Below, one piece after another: positions 8,503-18,306 of a stretch of DNA of 64,000 bases. A program made the translations under genes and the position numbers. The notes below the pieces were generated by a model that saw only the letters and a list, made by a program, of their open reading frames with translations, did no database searches and had not been told where the DNA came from. How positions within the stretch are numbered: the first letter of the stretch is position 1; every line of letters starts with the position of its first letter. Source of the DNA: Mucilaginibacter sp. CSA2-8R (lineage in GTDB: Bacteria; Bacteroidota; Bacteroidia; Sphingobacteriales; Sphingobacteriaceae); the NCBI RefSeq assembly GCF_038806765.1, contig NZ_CP152389.1, forward strand, positions 5,146,001-5,210,000, read 5' to 3'.

Positions 8503-10895
8503 TGCAGCGTATTAAACGGCTTTTACACAACAAAGCTTTTGTGGCAACGGGGCTGGTATTACTGGCCCTGTTGCTCTGCTTTTGGTTTTGTTTACCGTCA
8601 AGGCTATTTAAATCGCCTACCTCATTTGTGCTGAATGACAGTAAGGGTGTGTTACTGGGCGCTTCTATCGCTGCCGATGGGCAGTGGCGTTTTCCGTATG
8701 ATGCGCAGGTGCCCGATAAGTTTAAACAATGCATTATTGCTTTTGAGGATAAGCGCTTCGAGCATCATCCGGGAATAGATATCTGGGCAATGGGCAGGGC
8801 TTTCAGGCAAAACTGGAAATCGGGCCGCGTGACCAGTGGGGGCAGCACCATTACCATGCAGGTCATCAGGCTGGCCACGCATCACCAGCGCAACTGGTGG
8901 AACAAACTGAGAGAAGCACTGATGGCCCTGCGCCTCGAGCTAACGCATAGTAAAGCCGAAATACTGGCTCTATATGCCAGCAACGCACCTTTTGGCAGTA
9001 ACGTAGTGGGGCTGAATGCTGCCTCGTGGCGTTATTTTGGCCGCAGTCCGGATAAGCTTTCCTGGGGCGAGACGGCGGCTTTAGCAGTTTTACCTAATGC
9101 GCCATCGCTCGTGCATCCGGGTAAAAATCGTTTGGTACTTTTAAAAAAGCGTAACCTGTTGCTGGATAAACTTTACCATACCGGTATTATTGACAGCAAC
9201 ACCGCCATGCTGGCCCAACTGGAACCGGTGCCCGATAAGCCTGTTCCACTGCCTGTAGAAGCGCCTCACTTGCTGGCTCGTATTGTGAGCGAACACCAAA
9301 CCAACCAGGACTCAGATACCCGCATTAGCAGTACCATTAACGGGCATTTGCAAGATCAGGTCACCCAGATTTTAGAACGACACCATACGGTGTTAAGCGC
9401 CAATCACATCAATAATATGGCAGCCATAGTACTGGATGTGGAAAGCGGTGCCACGCTTGCATATGCGGGCAACATCTACCACCCGCAGGAGCCACAACTG
9501 GAAAGCAGTGTAGATGTGATTGGTGCGCCGCGCAGTCCGGGCAGTACCTTAAAACCATTGCTGTATGCTACCATGCTCAACGATGGGTTTATTTTGCCGC
9601 ATAGTTTAATTCCCGACATTCCTACCCAAATTGCCGGTTATCAGCCCGAAAATTTTGACTTGGGGTATGATGGTGCTGTACCTGCCTCTACCGCATTGGC
9701 CCGCTCGCTAAATGTACCCGCAGTAAAAATGCTGCAAAAATATAAGTATGAGCGCTTTTACGATTTTCTGAAAAAAGCAGGTATCACCACCCTCAAGCAG
9801 CCCGCCGATTATTATGGCCTTTCACTCATTTTAGGCGGCGGCGAAAACACGCTTTGGGAACTGGCCGGTTGCTATGCCGATATGGCCCGGGCGCTGAACC
9901 ACTATAACCAGCATGGCGGTAAGTATAACCCGGCCGATTATCATTTGCCTGTATATCAACCCACAAAAGCACTAAAGCCCGAATGGCAAAAGGATGGGTT
10001 GTTGGACGCCGGCTCTATTTACTATACAATGGAGGCCATGGAAGAAGTGATGCGGCCGGGTGAGGAAATGCTTTGGCAGCAGTTTGCCTCATCACAACGT
10101 GTCGCCTGGAAAACCGGCACCAGTTTCGGTTTCAGGGATGGGTGGGCCATTGGTATTACGCCTAAGTATGTAGTAGGTGTTTGGGTGGGTAATACCACCG
10201 GCGAGGGGCGGCCCGGCCTTACAGGTATTAACACGGCAGCTCCTGCGCTTTTCGAAATATTCAGGCTCTTACCTGCTACCCGTACCTGGTTCGAAAAGCC
10301 AACTGCCGCTATGGTAAAAGTTAAAGTATGTCACGAGAGCGGTTACCGGGCCAGCCAGTACTGCAACCATACCGAAGAGATGTGGATACCGCCCGCCGGA
10401 TTGAAATCGCCCATCTGCGCATATCATCAGTTGGTACATTTAGATGAAAGCAAGCAGTGGCAGGTGAGCAGCAACTGTGTATCACCCAGCCAGATGGTTA
10501 CCCAATCGTGGTTTGTGCTGCCGCCGGCCATGGAGTACTACTACAAAGTGCATAATTACCAATACCGCAGTTTGCCACCGTTTAAGGATGGCTGCCGGGA
10601 AGAGAATGAAAACCTGATGGAGGTGATTTATCCCAAAAACGGCGCAAGTGTATATGTGCCTTTGGAGGCTGATGGTAAACGCGGCCGCATGGTTTGCAAT
10701 GCTGCCCACCGGCAATATGGCGCTAAAATATTCTGGCACCTGGACGACCAGTACATCGGCGAAACAACCTCTTACCATCAAATGGCGCTAAACCCTGCGC
10801 CTGGCCAGCACTGGTTAACTCTGGTAGATGGCAACGGGAGCATGCTAAAAATCAGATTTAATGTGCTGGATAAAGATAAGTCGAAATCAGAATAA
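8502..10895 (+). CDS. pbpC: penicillin-binding protein 1C
   Basis: This is a bifunctional peptidoglycan synthase of 797 residues. After one transmembrane helix (about 13-30) comes a GT51 transglycosylase domain with the catalytic EDKRFEHHPG motif (Glu82) and GGSTITMQ. The transpeptidase domain has an intact SxxK (Ser348-Lys351), SLN (402-404) and KTGTS (Lys537) set. The C-terminal ~150 residues, with paired cysteines, match the extra beta domain typical of PBP1C. The ATG overlaps the macroglobulin stop codon. Known biology of the pair suggests that PBP1C rebuilds wall while the macroglobulin traps invading proteases. All catalytic motifs look functional. Confidence 0.95.
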   Translation: MQRIKRLLHNKAFVATGLVLLALLLCFWFCLPSRLFKSPTSFVLNDSKGVLLGASIAADGQWRFPYDAQVPDKFKQCIIAFEDKRFEHHPGIDIWAMGRAFRQNWKSGRVTSGGSTITMQVIRLATHHQRNWWNKLREALMALRLELTHSKAEILALYASNAPFGSNVVGLNAASWRYFGRSPDKLSWGETAALAVLPNAPSLVHPGKNRLVLLKKRNLLLDKLYHTGIIDSNTAMLAQLEPVPDKPVPLPVEAPHLLARIVSEHQTNQDSDTRISSTINGHLQDQVTQILERHHTVLSANHINNMAAIVLDVESGATLAYAGNIYHPQEPQLESSVDVIGAPRSPGSTLKPLLYATMLNDGFILPHSLIPDIPTQIAGYQPENFDLGYDGAVPASTALARSLNVPAVKMLQKYKYERFYDFLKKAGITTLKQPADYYGLSLILGGGENTLWELAGCYADMARALNHYNQHGGKYNPADYHLPVYQPTKALKPEWQKDGLLDAGSIYYTMEAMEEVMRPGEEMLWQQFASSQRVAWKTGTSFGFRDGWAIGITPKYVVGVWVGNTTGEGRPGLTGINTAAPALFEIFRLLPATRTWFEKPTAAMVKVKVCHESGYRASQYCNHTEEMWIPPAGLKSPICAYHQLVHLDESKQWQVSSNCVSPSQMVTQSWFVLPPAMEYYYKVHNYQYRSLPPFKDGCREENENLMEVIYPKNGASVYVPLEADGKRGRMVCNAAHRQYGAKIFWHLDDQYIGETTSYHQMALNPAPGQHWLTLVDGNGSMLKIRFNVLDKDKSKSE

Positions 10896-10984
10896 ATGAT
10901 TGGTGGTTAATACTCAAATTGGCTCACCTGCTAAAATCTAAAAGGCTCGTTATTTACCATTAGATTAATAGCGCTAACGGAGGC

Positions 10985-10992
10985 TATATTTG
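10985..10992 (+). promoter_or_regulatory. Bacteroidota -7 promoter box (TATATTTG)
   Basis: The sequence is an exact match to TAnnTTTG, 20 bases upstream of the next ATG. No clear TTG -33 element is visible at the expected spacing. Confidence 0.55.
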
Positions 10993-11012
10993 TGCCTTTT
11001 ACCGGATAAAAT

Positions 11013-13598
11013 ATGTTCAGAGTTTTTCGCGCCGCGGGGTTGGCGCTGATGATGATAAGTTTGATGTATACTATGGCGTTTGGGCAATCGTCTAAGCCAC
11101 CCACTTATGTAGACGCCAAAGGTGTATTCAGGTGGACTAAAGACAAAAAGCCAATATATCTTTTTGGCGTTAATTACACCCTGCCCTTTGCTTACGGATA
11201 CCGTGCGGTAAAGGCGCTTAAACTAAATCACGAACAGGAGATTGACAAAGATGTATATCACCTGGCGCGTTTAGGGGTTGATGCCTTCCGGGTACATGTA
11301 TGGGATACCGAGATTAGTGATTCGGCAGGTAACTTAAAGCAAAATGAGCATCTGCGATTATTTGACTACCTGGTGTCAAAACTGGAACAGCGCGGCATCC
11401 GCATCATCATTACCCCTATTGCTTTTTGGGGTAATGGCTACCCGGAACCCGACGAGCATACCGGCAGCTTTAGTGACAAGTACGGAAAGAACGGTGCCTT
11501 GGTAAACGAGCAGGCTTTTAAAGCACAGGAGCGCTATTTACAACAGTTTTTCAGTCATGTAAACCCTTACACCGGCAAAACCTACACGGCAGACGATTTT
11601 ATCATCGCTACCGAAATTAATAACGAGCCGCATCCTAGCGGACCCAAAGCCCGCGCTACCGAATACATCGATCGCATGAAGGCAGCCATCAACAGCACCG
11701 GCTGGAACAAGCCGGTATTTTACAACATCAGCGAATCGCCGTGGTATGCTGATGCGGTGGCTAAATCCAAAGTCGACGGCTTTAGTTTTCAGTGGTATCC
11801 CATCGGGCTGGTAGCCGGGCATGAGCAAAAGGGTAATATGCTGCCCAACGTAGACCGGTACACTTATCCGTATGATACCATTCCCGAATTTAAAAACAGG
11901 GCGCGCATGATTTACGAATTTGATGCGGCCGATATGCTGGCCTCCTACATGTACCCGGCAGTTGCGCGCAGTTTTAAACAAGCCGGGTTTCAGTGGGTAA
12001 CGCAGTTTGCTTACGATCCGCTGGCTACAGCATACGGCAATACCGAGTACCAAACCCACTTTTTAAACCTGGCTTATATACCTGCTAAAGCCATTAGTTT
12101 ACTGATAGCCAACCGGGCTTTTCATACGTTACCTGCCGGTAAAAAATACGGTGCTTACCCGCTCGATAGCGTGTTTGATGCTTTCAGGGTGAGTTATAAG
12201 CAGTCGCTGAGTGAGATGAACACCGACAAGGAGTTTTACTACTCCGGCTCTACCGCAACGCAACCGCGCAACGGCAAAGTGCTACAACACGTTGCAGGTG
12301 TAGGCAGCTCCGTTGTTGTAAAATATCCTGGCTATGGCGCTTACTTTTTAGATAAACTTGAAAATGGTATCTGGCGATTGGAAGTAATGCCTGATGCCAT
12401 CACCATTCGCGATCCGTTTGCCCAGCCATCACCGTCCCGCGAAGCGGTACATATTGCCTGGAACAGCCAACCCATGCAGATTATGCTTGCTGATTTGGGC
12501 AGCGATTTTAAAGTGCAGGGCGTTAACGCTCAAAATAGCTACACAACCACTGCCCGCCAAAACAGCTTTACTATTAAACCGGGTACTTACTTGCTGATTA
12601 AACCTGGTAAAAATAGTAGCCAGTGGACGGCTGAGCGTAAGGTGGGTTATTTAAAGCTTGATGAATTTGTTGCCCCGCAACCAGTAAGCCACGAGCCTTA
12701 CATAGCACATAACCCGGCAACGGAAGTTAGCACCGGGAAACCGATAATGGTGAACATTAAAGCCATCAATATTGACTCGGCAGACAAGGTTACGTTATTG
12801 ATGAAGTGGCCTTACAGTGGCCCCAACCATACGGCCATGACCCGTGTTACCCCTAATGATTATACGGCCACTATACCACCCGACGGCTCGGGCAACGGCA
12901 AAATCAGTTACCGCGTTGTAGTGCAGCATGGCCAGGATGAATATACTACTTTTCCGGGCGGCCATAAAGGTAATCCCAACCGCTGGGACTATCTGAACGA
13001 TGATTACTGGCAAACATTTGTTGCTGCGCCCAACGCTGCCATCAGCCTGTTTAATGCCACAATCGACCAGGACAAAACCAATACCTATGTACCCGAAACT
13101 GCAAAGCAGGCTAAAGTGCAATGGGCTGGCGGGTCGGTAACCGGGCATTTGGCCTTAAGCATGAGCACACCTTTATTACAGCAAAACCAGGTATTGGGTA
13201 TGCAACTCTACATCGGCGATAAACTGAACAACCGCGCCAGTGATTTGCCGGGCATCACCAAAATAATCATCAAAGCCCGCACAACCGGAGCCCCAACCGC
13301 CAAACTACGCTTAGCACTCATTAATCAGGATGCAGCAGCTTATGCAACAACAATTGAGTTAAGTGCCGATTTCAAAACGATAGAAATACCACTCACCAGT
13401 TTAAAGCCAGATTCTGCATTGCTTTTGCCCCGACCTTATCCGGGCTTTATGCCTTTGTGGTTTAAAGCCGGAAGCTTTACAGGCTTTAAATTGCCAGAGG
13501 CTGATAAACTCGGACTCACATTTAACGGACCACTAAATCAGGAGCAATCGGGCAAGGTCGCATCCATAGAGGTCGAATCTGTCTGGCTGGAAAAATAG
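11013..13598 (+). CDS. secreted GH5-like (cellulase-type) glycoside hydrolase
   Basis: This 861-residue protein has a signal peptide (residues 1-24, cleavage at AFG-Q) and an N-terminal TIM-barrel domain (about 35-380). The GH5/clan GH-A acid/base motif is visible as EINNEP (Glu205), and a probable nucleophile as MIYEF (Glu302). The family therefore cleaves beta-linked glucans or mannans; I cannot tell which. The rest contains beta-rich modules, including a jelly-roll-like region near residues 690-860 that could bind carbohydrate. It converges with the synthase operon and stops 8 bases from it, so it is probably part of the same polysaccharide locus. GC content is visibly higher than in the operon opposite. 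Confidence 0.8.
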   Translation: MFRVFRAAGLALMMISLMYTMAFGQSSKPPTYVDAKGVFRWTKDKKPIYLFGVNYTLPFAYGYRAVKALKLNHEQEIDKDVYHLARLGVDAFRVHVWDTEISDSAGNLKQNEHLRLFDYLVSKLEQRGIRIIITPIAFWGNGYPEPDEHTGSFSDKYGKNGALVNEQAFKAQERYLQQFFSHVNPYTGKTYTADDFIIATEINNEPHPSGPKARATEYIDRMKAAINSTGWNKPVFYNISESPWYADAVAKSKVDGFSFQWYPIGLVAGHEQKGNMLPNVDRYTYPYDTIPEFKNRARMIYEFDAADMLASYMYPAVARSFKQAGFQWVTQFAYDPLATAYGNTEYQTHFLNLAYIPAKAISLLIANRAFHTLPAGKKYGAYPLDSVFDAFRVSYKQSLSEMNTDKEFYYSGSTATQPRNGKVLQHVAGVGSSVVVKYPGYGAYFLDKLENGIWRLEVMPDAITIRDPFAQPSPSREAVHIAWNSQPMQIMLADLGSDFKVQGVNAQNSYTTTARQNSFTIKPGTYLLIKPGKNSSQWTAERKVGYLKLDEFVAPQPVSHEPYIAHNPATEVSTGKPIMVNIKAINIDSADKVTLLMKWPYSGPNHTAMTRVTPNDYTATIPPDGSGNGKISYRVVVQHGQDEYTTFPGGHKGNPNRWDYLNDDYWQTFVAAPNAAISLFNATIDQDKTNTYVPETAKQAKVQWAGGSVTGHLALSMSTPLLQQNQVLGMQLYIGDKLNNRASDLPGITKIIIKARTTGAPTAKLRLALINQDAAAYATTIELSADFKTIEIPLTSLKPDSALLLPRPYPGFMPLWFKAGSFTGFKLPEADKLGLTFNGPLNQEQSGKVASIEVESVWLEK

Positions 13599-13606
13599 AT
13601 AGCTGG

Positions 13607-15316
13607 TTAATGATTGACATTATCAATAAACAATTGCATAGAACGTGGCGAGATACTCCAGTTGGGAGCTGGCATATGCCCCCAAACTTTGGGGTTATCA
13701 TACAAATTAAAGTAGCTCACGCCAAACACATGCGGGTTAGCCTTAATGGTAGCCGCAGCATTCTGCAGCCATTGGTTTTGAAAAGCTTCAGGGCCTTTTA
13801 CACCAAACTCGGCAATAAACAGTGGCTTGCTTAAAAAGCGCATCCGGTAATATTTACGCTTAAAAATATTACTAAAGAGTTCCTGTTTACCGGGGTCGGT
13901 AATGTTTTTATCGGGCAACCCGTAAATAGCAATACTGATGTAGTCAACCACATCATTGCCCGGCCAAAAATCAACTGAGCCACGATCACCAGCCGGCGCC
14001 CATATCTTTTTTACATTGGTTGGTGGGCCGCCGTTAAGTTGCATAAAATGACGGTAGGCCTGGATGTATTGAACCGGATCCTGACTTTGCCAGGCATAGC
14101 GGTGTATGGGTATTTCCATCTCATGCATAAACCGTAAATAAACAGTTTGCCGGGTACTGCCCAATATGCCGAAAAGTTTAGAAAACACCTTATCGTAACG
14201 CCCCTGTAAAATATGCGTAATTACCTGAGTGTCGGTTATACCACTGGTATCTTTCCAGGGCTCTATGGTAACAATAATATCATGATGACGGTTAGCCATC
14301 GCTTTAAACTTCTTTTCAAATTCGTTTCGTTGTACTTCGCCTAAATCTGTAAAAAGATGCTCGGCCATGATACCTTTCAGGTTAATCAGCCTTTGCTGAG
14401 GATCATAAACACCTATTTGCAGCTTTTTTCTGGCAGGTTTGACCGGGTCTCCAACCACAAAATTATAGGATGAATAAACTGCTGTTTTAGAGAGTGACGT
14501 AATATAGGCAGCCTCGGTAGTTAACCATTCGGACTTAAAATTTTTGCGCTGAACGTGGCTCGACCCCAATACAATTACCGGCTTATTAATAAAGCGCATC
14601 CGGTGTAGCTTTTGCCTTAGTATTGCGGGTATTGATGATGTTGCGGGATAGGCCTGTGCCTTATCTTCAGACAAGCTGCCTAACGTAACGCTTACGGCAT
14701 CAACATACCGGTTGCTGGGCCAATACTCCGTGTCGCCGGGGTAACCACTTGGCCCCCAAACCATTTTAGTTTTAGGTGCCAGTTGCTTCAGTTTAGCAGC
14801 TATATAATTAAATGCCTTGCTATAATCCTCAGGCGATTGATATTGCCACGGGAAAACTAAGGCAGGGATTTCCATGTCGGGGTCAAACCGTACATAAACA
14901 TCATATTTACTCTGCGCAATAATAGCGCCCAATTGATGTATCTGATTGTCAAATTTACCATGGTAAACAGCAGCCAGTACATTGTCTGCGCTCAACAAGC
15001 CCTTAAGCCACGTTTCAACAGTAATTAAGGCGGGGCCATGTGCCAGTAATTGCTGAAGCGACTGTTCATCAAACCATAAAGATGTTGATTTGCAGATTAC
15101 CGAGCCATGCTCTATGTTCAAATGATGTACACTTGTAGTATCACCTATGCGACTTAACATGCCTAATACCTGTTCTTGCGAACGGAGGTAGTACTCATCC
15201 TGACAGTACGATGTTACGTTTTTTTTGATGTACCTATAATTTAGTACAATGGCAAGAAGAAGTACTAATAATACAGCAAAACACCATCTACAACCTTTTA
15301 AATTAAACGCCGGCAT
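13607..15316 (-). CDS. membrane-anchored protein with two tandem GH26-like domains, the first degenerate
   Basis: The 569 residues start with a signal-anchor helix (about 11-27). Two homologous domains follow (about 65-285 and 300-565); both share WxSQ/YQSP, WPxNxxVD and (R/H)RMRF(I/L)xKP blocks. The second keeps the GH26 motif RFMHEME with acid/base Glu399 and a nucleophile-like IAEFG (Glu503). In the first the equivalents are RFDPDME (Asp147; the His is Pro146) and VLGSS (Gly251), so it cannot work by the usual mechanism. GH26 enzymes are endo-mannanases or beta-1,3/1,4-glucanases. It is the last gene of the operon, 5 bases after the synthase stop, and probably faces the periplasm. Confidence 0.78.
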   Translation of the reverse strand: MPAFNLKGCRWCFAVLLVLLLAIVLNYRYIKKNVTSYCQDEYYLRSQEQVLGMLSRIGDTTSVHHLNIEHGSVICKSTSLWFDEQSLQQLLAHGPALITVETWLKGLLSADNVLAAVYHGKFDNQIHQLGAIIAQSKYDVYVRFDPDMEIPALVFPWQYQSPEDYSKAFNYIAAKLKQLAPKTKMVWGPSGYPGDTEYWPSNRYVDAVSVTLGSLSEDKAQAYPATSSIPAILRQKLHRMRFINKPVIVLGSSHVQRKNFKSEWLTTEAAYITSLSKTAVYSSYNFVVGDPVKPARKKLQIGVYDPQQRLINLKGIMAEHLFTDLGEVQRNEFEKKFKAMANRHHDIIVTIEPWKDTSGITDTQVITHILQGRYDKVFSKLFGILGSTRQTVYLRFMHEMEIPIHRYAWQSQDPVQYIQAYRHFMQLNGGPPTNVKKIWAPAGDRGSVDFWPGNDVVDYISIAIYGLPDKNITDPGKQELFSNIFKRKYYRMRFLSKPLFIAEFGVKGPEAFQNQWLQNAAATIKANPHVFGVSYFNLYDNPKVWGHMPAPNWSISPRSMQLFIDNVNH

Positions 15317-15321
15317 TATAC

Positions 15322-18306
15322 TTATTGGTAAAAAGGTATGTCGAGCGCTGAGTATGCTTCGTTAATATTATGCCCTTGGGCAGCAATCAGGTACAAATGA
15401 TAATTTGAGGGGGCATCGGGTATTGCTAATTTTAAGGTAGGCCCGCTACCCACCTTTTCAACATGTATAGGTTTGCCCCATTCATTGCTTCTAACCATGT
15501 ACCATTCGTAGTTCAAACCCGTTTGCAGGTAAGCCGCCAAATGCCATTTATTTTGCATAAACACTAATGCCTGGTACGGAATTTTGGCACCAGGTGCGGT
15601 TGAGATGGCTGGTCTTAAAATTTTAACCGCAGGTAAATGATTGGCTGCAATATTACCATGGAATGCTTGGCTGATAGCATGTAGATAAGGCTTATTGCGC
15701 CCGTAAATACCTTTCAGACCATCTACCGTAATTGACGATGCCGCAAGTTGGTCTTGCCAGTTAGCATAAAAAACTCCTTGTGCCGGATAATTTCCGTTAG
15801 TAAAGGCGCGGGGGTTAGCGTTACTAAAATAAAATGGCACTTTCAGGCTGTCGGTAACATGGGTAAGCGAAGCTTCATCGGTAAGAACCAGTCCGTAGGC
15901 ATCTAAGGCCGGAATATTCGTTTTTAACAAATTTATAGCGCTGTACAAACCGGGAGCTGCCATTACCTCAGCGCTTAAACTTCGCGACGGATCCTGCTGC
16001 TTGATTTGTTCAACCAGTTGCTTCATCCACCGGATATAATTTTTTCGTGCTACGTTTAATTGAGGTTGCTTATAATACTCATCCAATTGTTGTAAGGCTG
16101 TATTACTCAAACTCCAGGATGTAATAGTTGGATTACTTTTTTGAGCATTTACCACGCTGATGATATCGTCTGATAGTTCATACAAATAATCAAAATCATT
16201 AACAAAGGCTGCCGGTGATGGTATCCAAAAACTATATTGAATTTTTAATCCACTTTCTGCAGCTTCATTAAGCAAAGTTTTATCATAAATACCCGGGCCG
16301 TATAATTTAACCGTATTTATACCAACGCGTTTCATTTCGGCAAAGTCGGCCGCAATTGCACGCTTGTCAAGCGTAACAGCATTTTTAAACCAATAATTGC
16401 CTTTAGAATAAATTACACCATGTATATCGCGGTAACAAGAGGGCTGCGGTACAAATGCTGACCGGTATTGATTTGCAGGCTTACCATAGTTGTTTGATTG
16501 AAAAATAAAATTGTTTGCCATTACCGTTGGGGTGCGTTCTTGCGCATCAGCGGCCATAGTATGGGCAACATCAATTTTAAAGCCGGCAACCAATGGTTTT
16601 ACTCCGGTAATATTGAACTCACCAATTAAAAAACCTGACGGATAAAATGAGGCTATTGAAGATGAACCGTCACTTCCGTTATACATGCCTGCAATGCTCA
16701 AAGTAGTGATGCCAAGCACCATGGCCAAGCTTCCGGCCCTTACACTTGCATATACTTTGCGCCGCAGTAGCCAAAAATGCCCTTTAGCCTGATGAATGCC
16801 CCGCAAAAATGCCTGCACCAACTGATGACGCTTCTGGTAATTACGCATTTGTATCTGCGCACTCGAAACCAACACAAAAAACATCAGCAAGCAGTTTAGC
16901 CCCGCAATGCCTGCCATAAAAATAGTGTATGGATTTAAGTTTTGTGTAATACCATAGGCTATGGCCAGCATTGAAAGTAGCAGGACAGCGATATTGGGAA
17001 GGTTTATCTTAAAATTAACGGGATCATTCAAGTCTTTAGGCGTAGGGATATACGGTACTTTCTTGCGAAAAAATGTATAAACAACCCCCGTAATAAACAC
17101 CCACCATGTACCAATCAGTAAAAGGCCGCCTACGATGTGAAAGCCTCGTTCCCGATCTTCCATTACCCATTGTTGTACATAATGCCTTATCAAAATAACG
17201 GCAGTAACATAGGGCACACTGATAAGCACAAATTGTGTAAAATCTATCTTTAAGGGATACAAGCCGGTAAACAGTGATATGACAGGGATTAAAAAGTTAA
17301 TTAAAAATATAAAGCCTGATATATAAAATAAAGGCAGCAGCCCGTAATGCAATTTTTGCCGCCAGGTAAACTTTTTAAATAAGCTGATATACGAGGTAAA
17401 CAGCAATTCAAACACTCCGCGCGACCATTTGAGCTGTTGTTTATAGTAAGCTGAAAGTGTTGCCGGTACTAACCCTCGTGTTAACACCTCCGGAACGTAA
17501 AGCGATTTCCAGCCTTTGGCATGCATTTGCATGGCAGTGTGCATATCTTCGGCCAGGCCCGCAGCATGCCCGCCAATCGACTCGAGTGCCGTACGCCTGA
17601 AGGTACAATTGGCGCCGATGGCCTGTACCGTGCCATAGCTGTTCATGCACATCATCATGGGGCCATAAAACTGATAAGTTTGCTGAGCTGCACCTTTGGC
17701 CACCCAGCTATCCTCCTGGTTATAATAAGCCTGCACCACTTGTACATAGCCAATTTCTTCGTTCTCAAAATAATCAACAACCTGGTCAAGAAAATTGGGT
17801 GCAGGTACATGATCAGGGTCAAGCACTACACATAACTCACCTGTTGATTGCTGTAGTGCATTGTTGATATTGCCGGCTTTGGCGTTTATTTTAAGCGTGC
17901 GGGTAACATGATGTATGCCTAATTCATGGCAAAGCGCTTTTAAATAGGCATCGTTTGCCTCATCGCATAAATAGGTTTGGTGCGGATAAGTAATATTTTT
18001 AACAGCCCGGAGCGTTTGCTCAATCATATTGTAAGGCTCACCAGCGCAAAAGGTAGTAAAAATATCAACAGTATACTGGCGGGACGCTTTGGGTTTGTTT
18101 GGTATACTGACAGACCAGTAATGATACCATTCGTAACCTATTTTAAAAAAGGAAAAGATAAAGGTAACCATGAGCAGCCAGTAAAGGGTTTTGTTGCCCA
18201 TTACCTGCGGCTGCAAAAGCTTGTACAGAAAAAAAACCATTAGCCCCAAGCCTATCACAATCATAGTGCGCAGGTTGATCTTTTGCTTAAAATCGGGGCC
18301 TTTCAT
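15322..18306 (-). CDS. BcsA-like family 2 glycosyltransferase fused to an inactive glycosidase-like domain
   Basis: This 994-residue membrane protein has two N-terminal transmembrane helices (about 15-56) and a processive GT2 domain (about 78-300) with DPD (163-165), AED (252-254, for TED) and QQLKW (290-294, for QxxRW). Further helices lie near 320-350, 357-375, 392-412, 437-483 and 524-541. There is no PilZ domain. Residues about 620-900 form a TIM-barrel-like domain that aligns with the glycosidase encoded just upstream, but the acid/base Glu is Thr736 (SWSLSNT) and the nucleophile Glu is Asn829. A C-terminal beta module (about 905-994) resembles the end of the same neighbour. It likely makes and exports a beta-glycan; the product is unknown. 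Its start overlaps the upstream stop by 4 bases. Confidence 0.85.
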   Translation of the reverse strand: MKGPDFKQKINLRTMIVIGLGLMVFFLYKLLQPQVMGNKTLYWLLMVTFIFSFFKIGYEWYHYWSVSIPNKPKASRQYTVDIFTTFCAGEPYNMIEQTLRAVKNITYPHQTYLCDEANDAYLKALCHELGIHHVTRTLKINAKAGNINNALQQSTGELCVVLDPDHVPAPNFLDQVVDYFENEEIGYVQVVQAYYNQEDSWVAKGAAQQTYQFYGPMMMCMNSYGTVQAIGANCTFRRTALESIGGHAAGLAEDMHTAMQMHAKGWKSLYVPEVLTRGLVPATLSAYYKQQLKWSRGVFELLFTSYISLFKKFTWRQKLHYGLLPLFYISGFIFLINFLIPVISLFTGLYPLKIDFTQFVLISVPYVTAVILIRHYVQQWVMEDRERGFHIVGGLLLIGTWWVFITGVVYTFFRKKVPYIPTPKDLNDPVNFKINLPNIAVLLLSMLAIAYGITQNLNPYTIFMAGIAGLNCLLMFFVLVSSAQIQMRNYQKRHQLVQAFLRGIHQAKGHFWLLRRKVYASVRAGSLAMVLGITTLSIAGMYNGSDGSSSIASFYPSGFLIGEFNITGVKPLVAGFKIDVAHTMAADAQERTPTVMANNFIFQSNNYGKPANQYRSAFVPQPSCYRDIHGVIYSKGNYWFKNAVTLDKRAIAADFAEMKRVGINTVKLYGPGIYDKTLLNEAAESGLKIQYSFWIPSPAAFVNDFDYLYELSDDIISVVNAQKSNPTITSWSLSNTALQQLDEYYKQPQLNVARKNYIRWMKQLVEQIKQQDPSRSLSAEVMAAPGLYSAINLLKTNIPALDAYGLVLTDEASLTHVTDSLKVPFYFSNANPRAFTNGNYPAQGVFYANWQDQLAASSITVDGLKGIYGRNKPYLHAISQAFHGNIAANHLPAVKILRPAISTAPGAKIPYQALVFMQNKWHLAAYLQTGLNYEWYMVRSNEWGKPIHVEKVGSGPTLKLAIPDAPSNYHLYLIAAQGHNINEAYSALDIPFYQ

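Noticed and set aside
11538..12059. 173-codon antisense ORF in the GH5-like gene
   Set aside because: No signal, motif or promoter; lies wholly inside a recognised gene.
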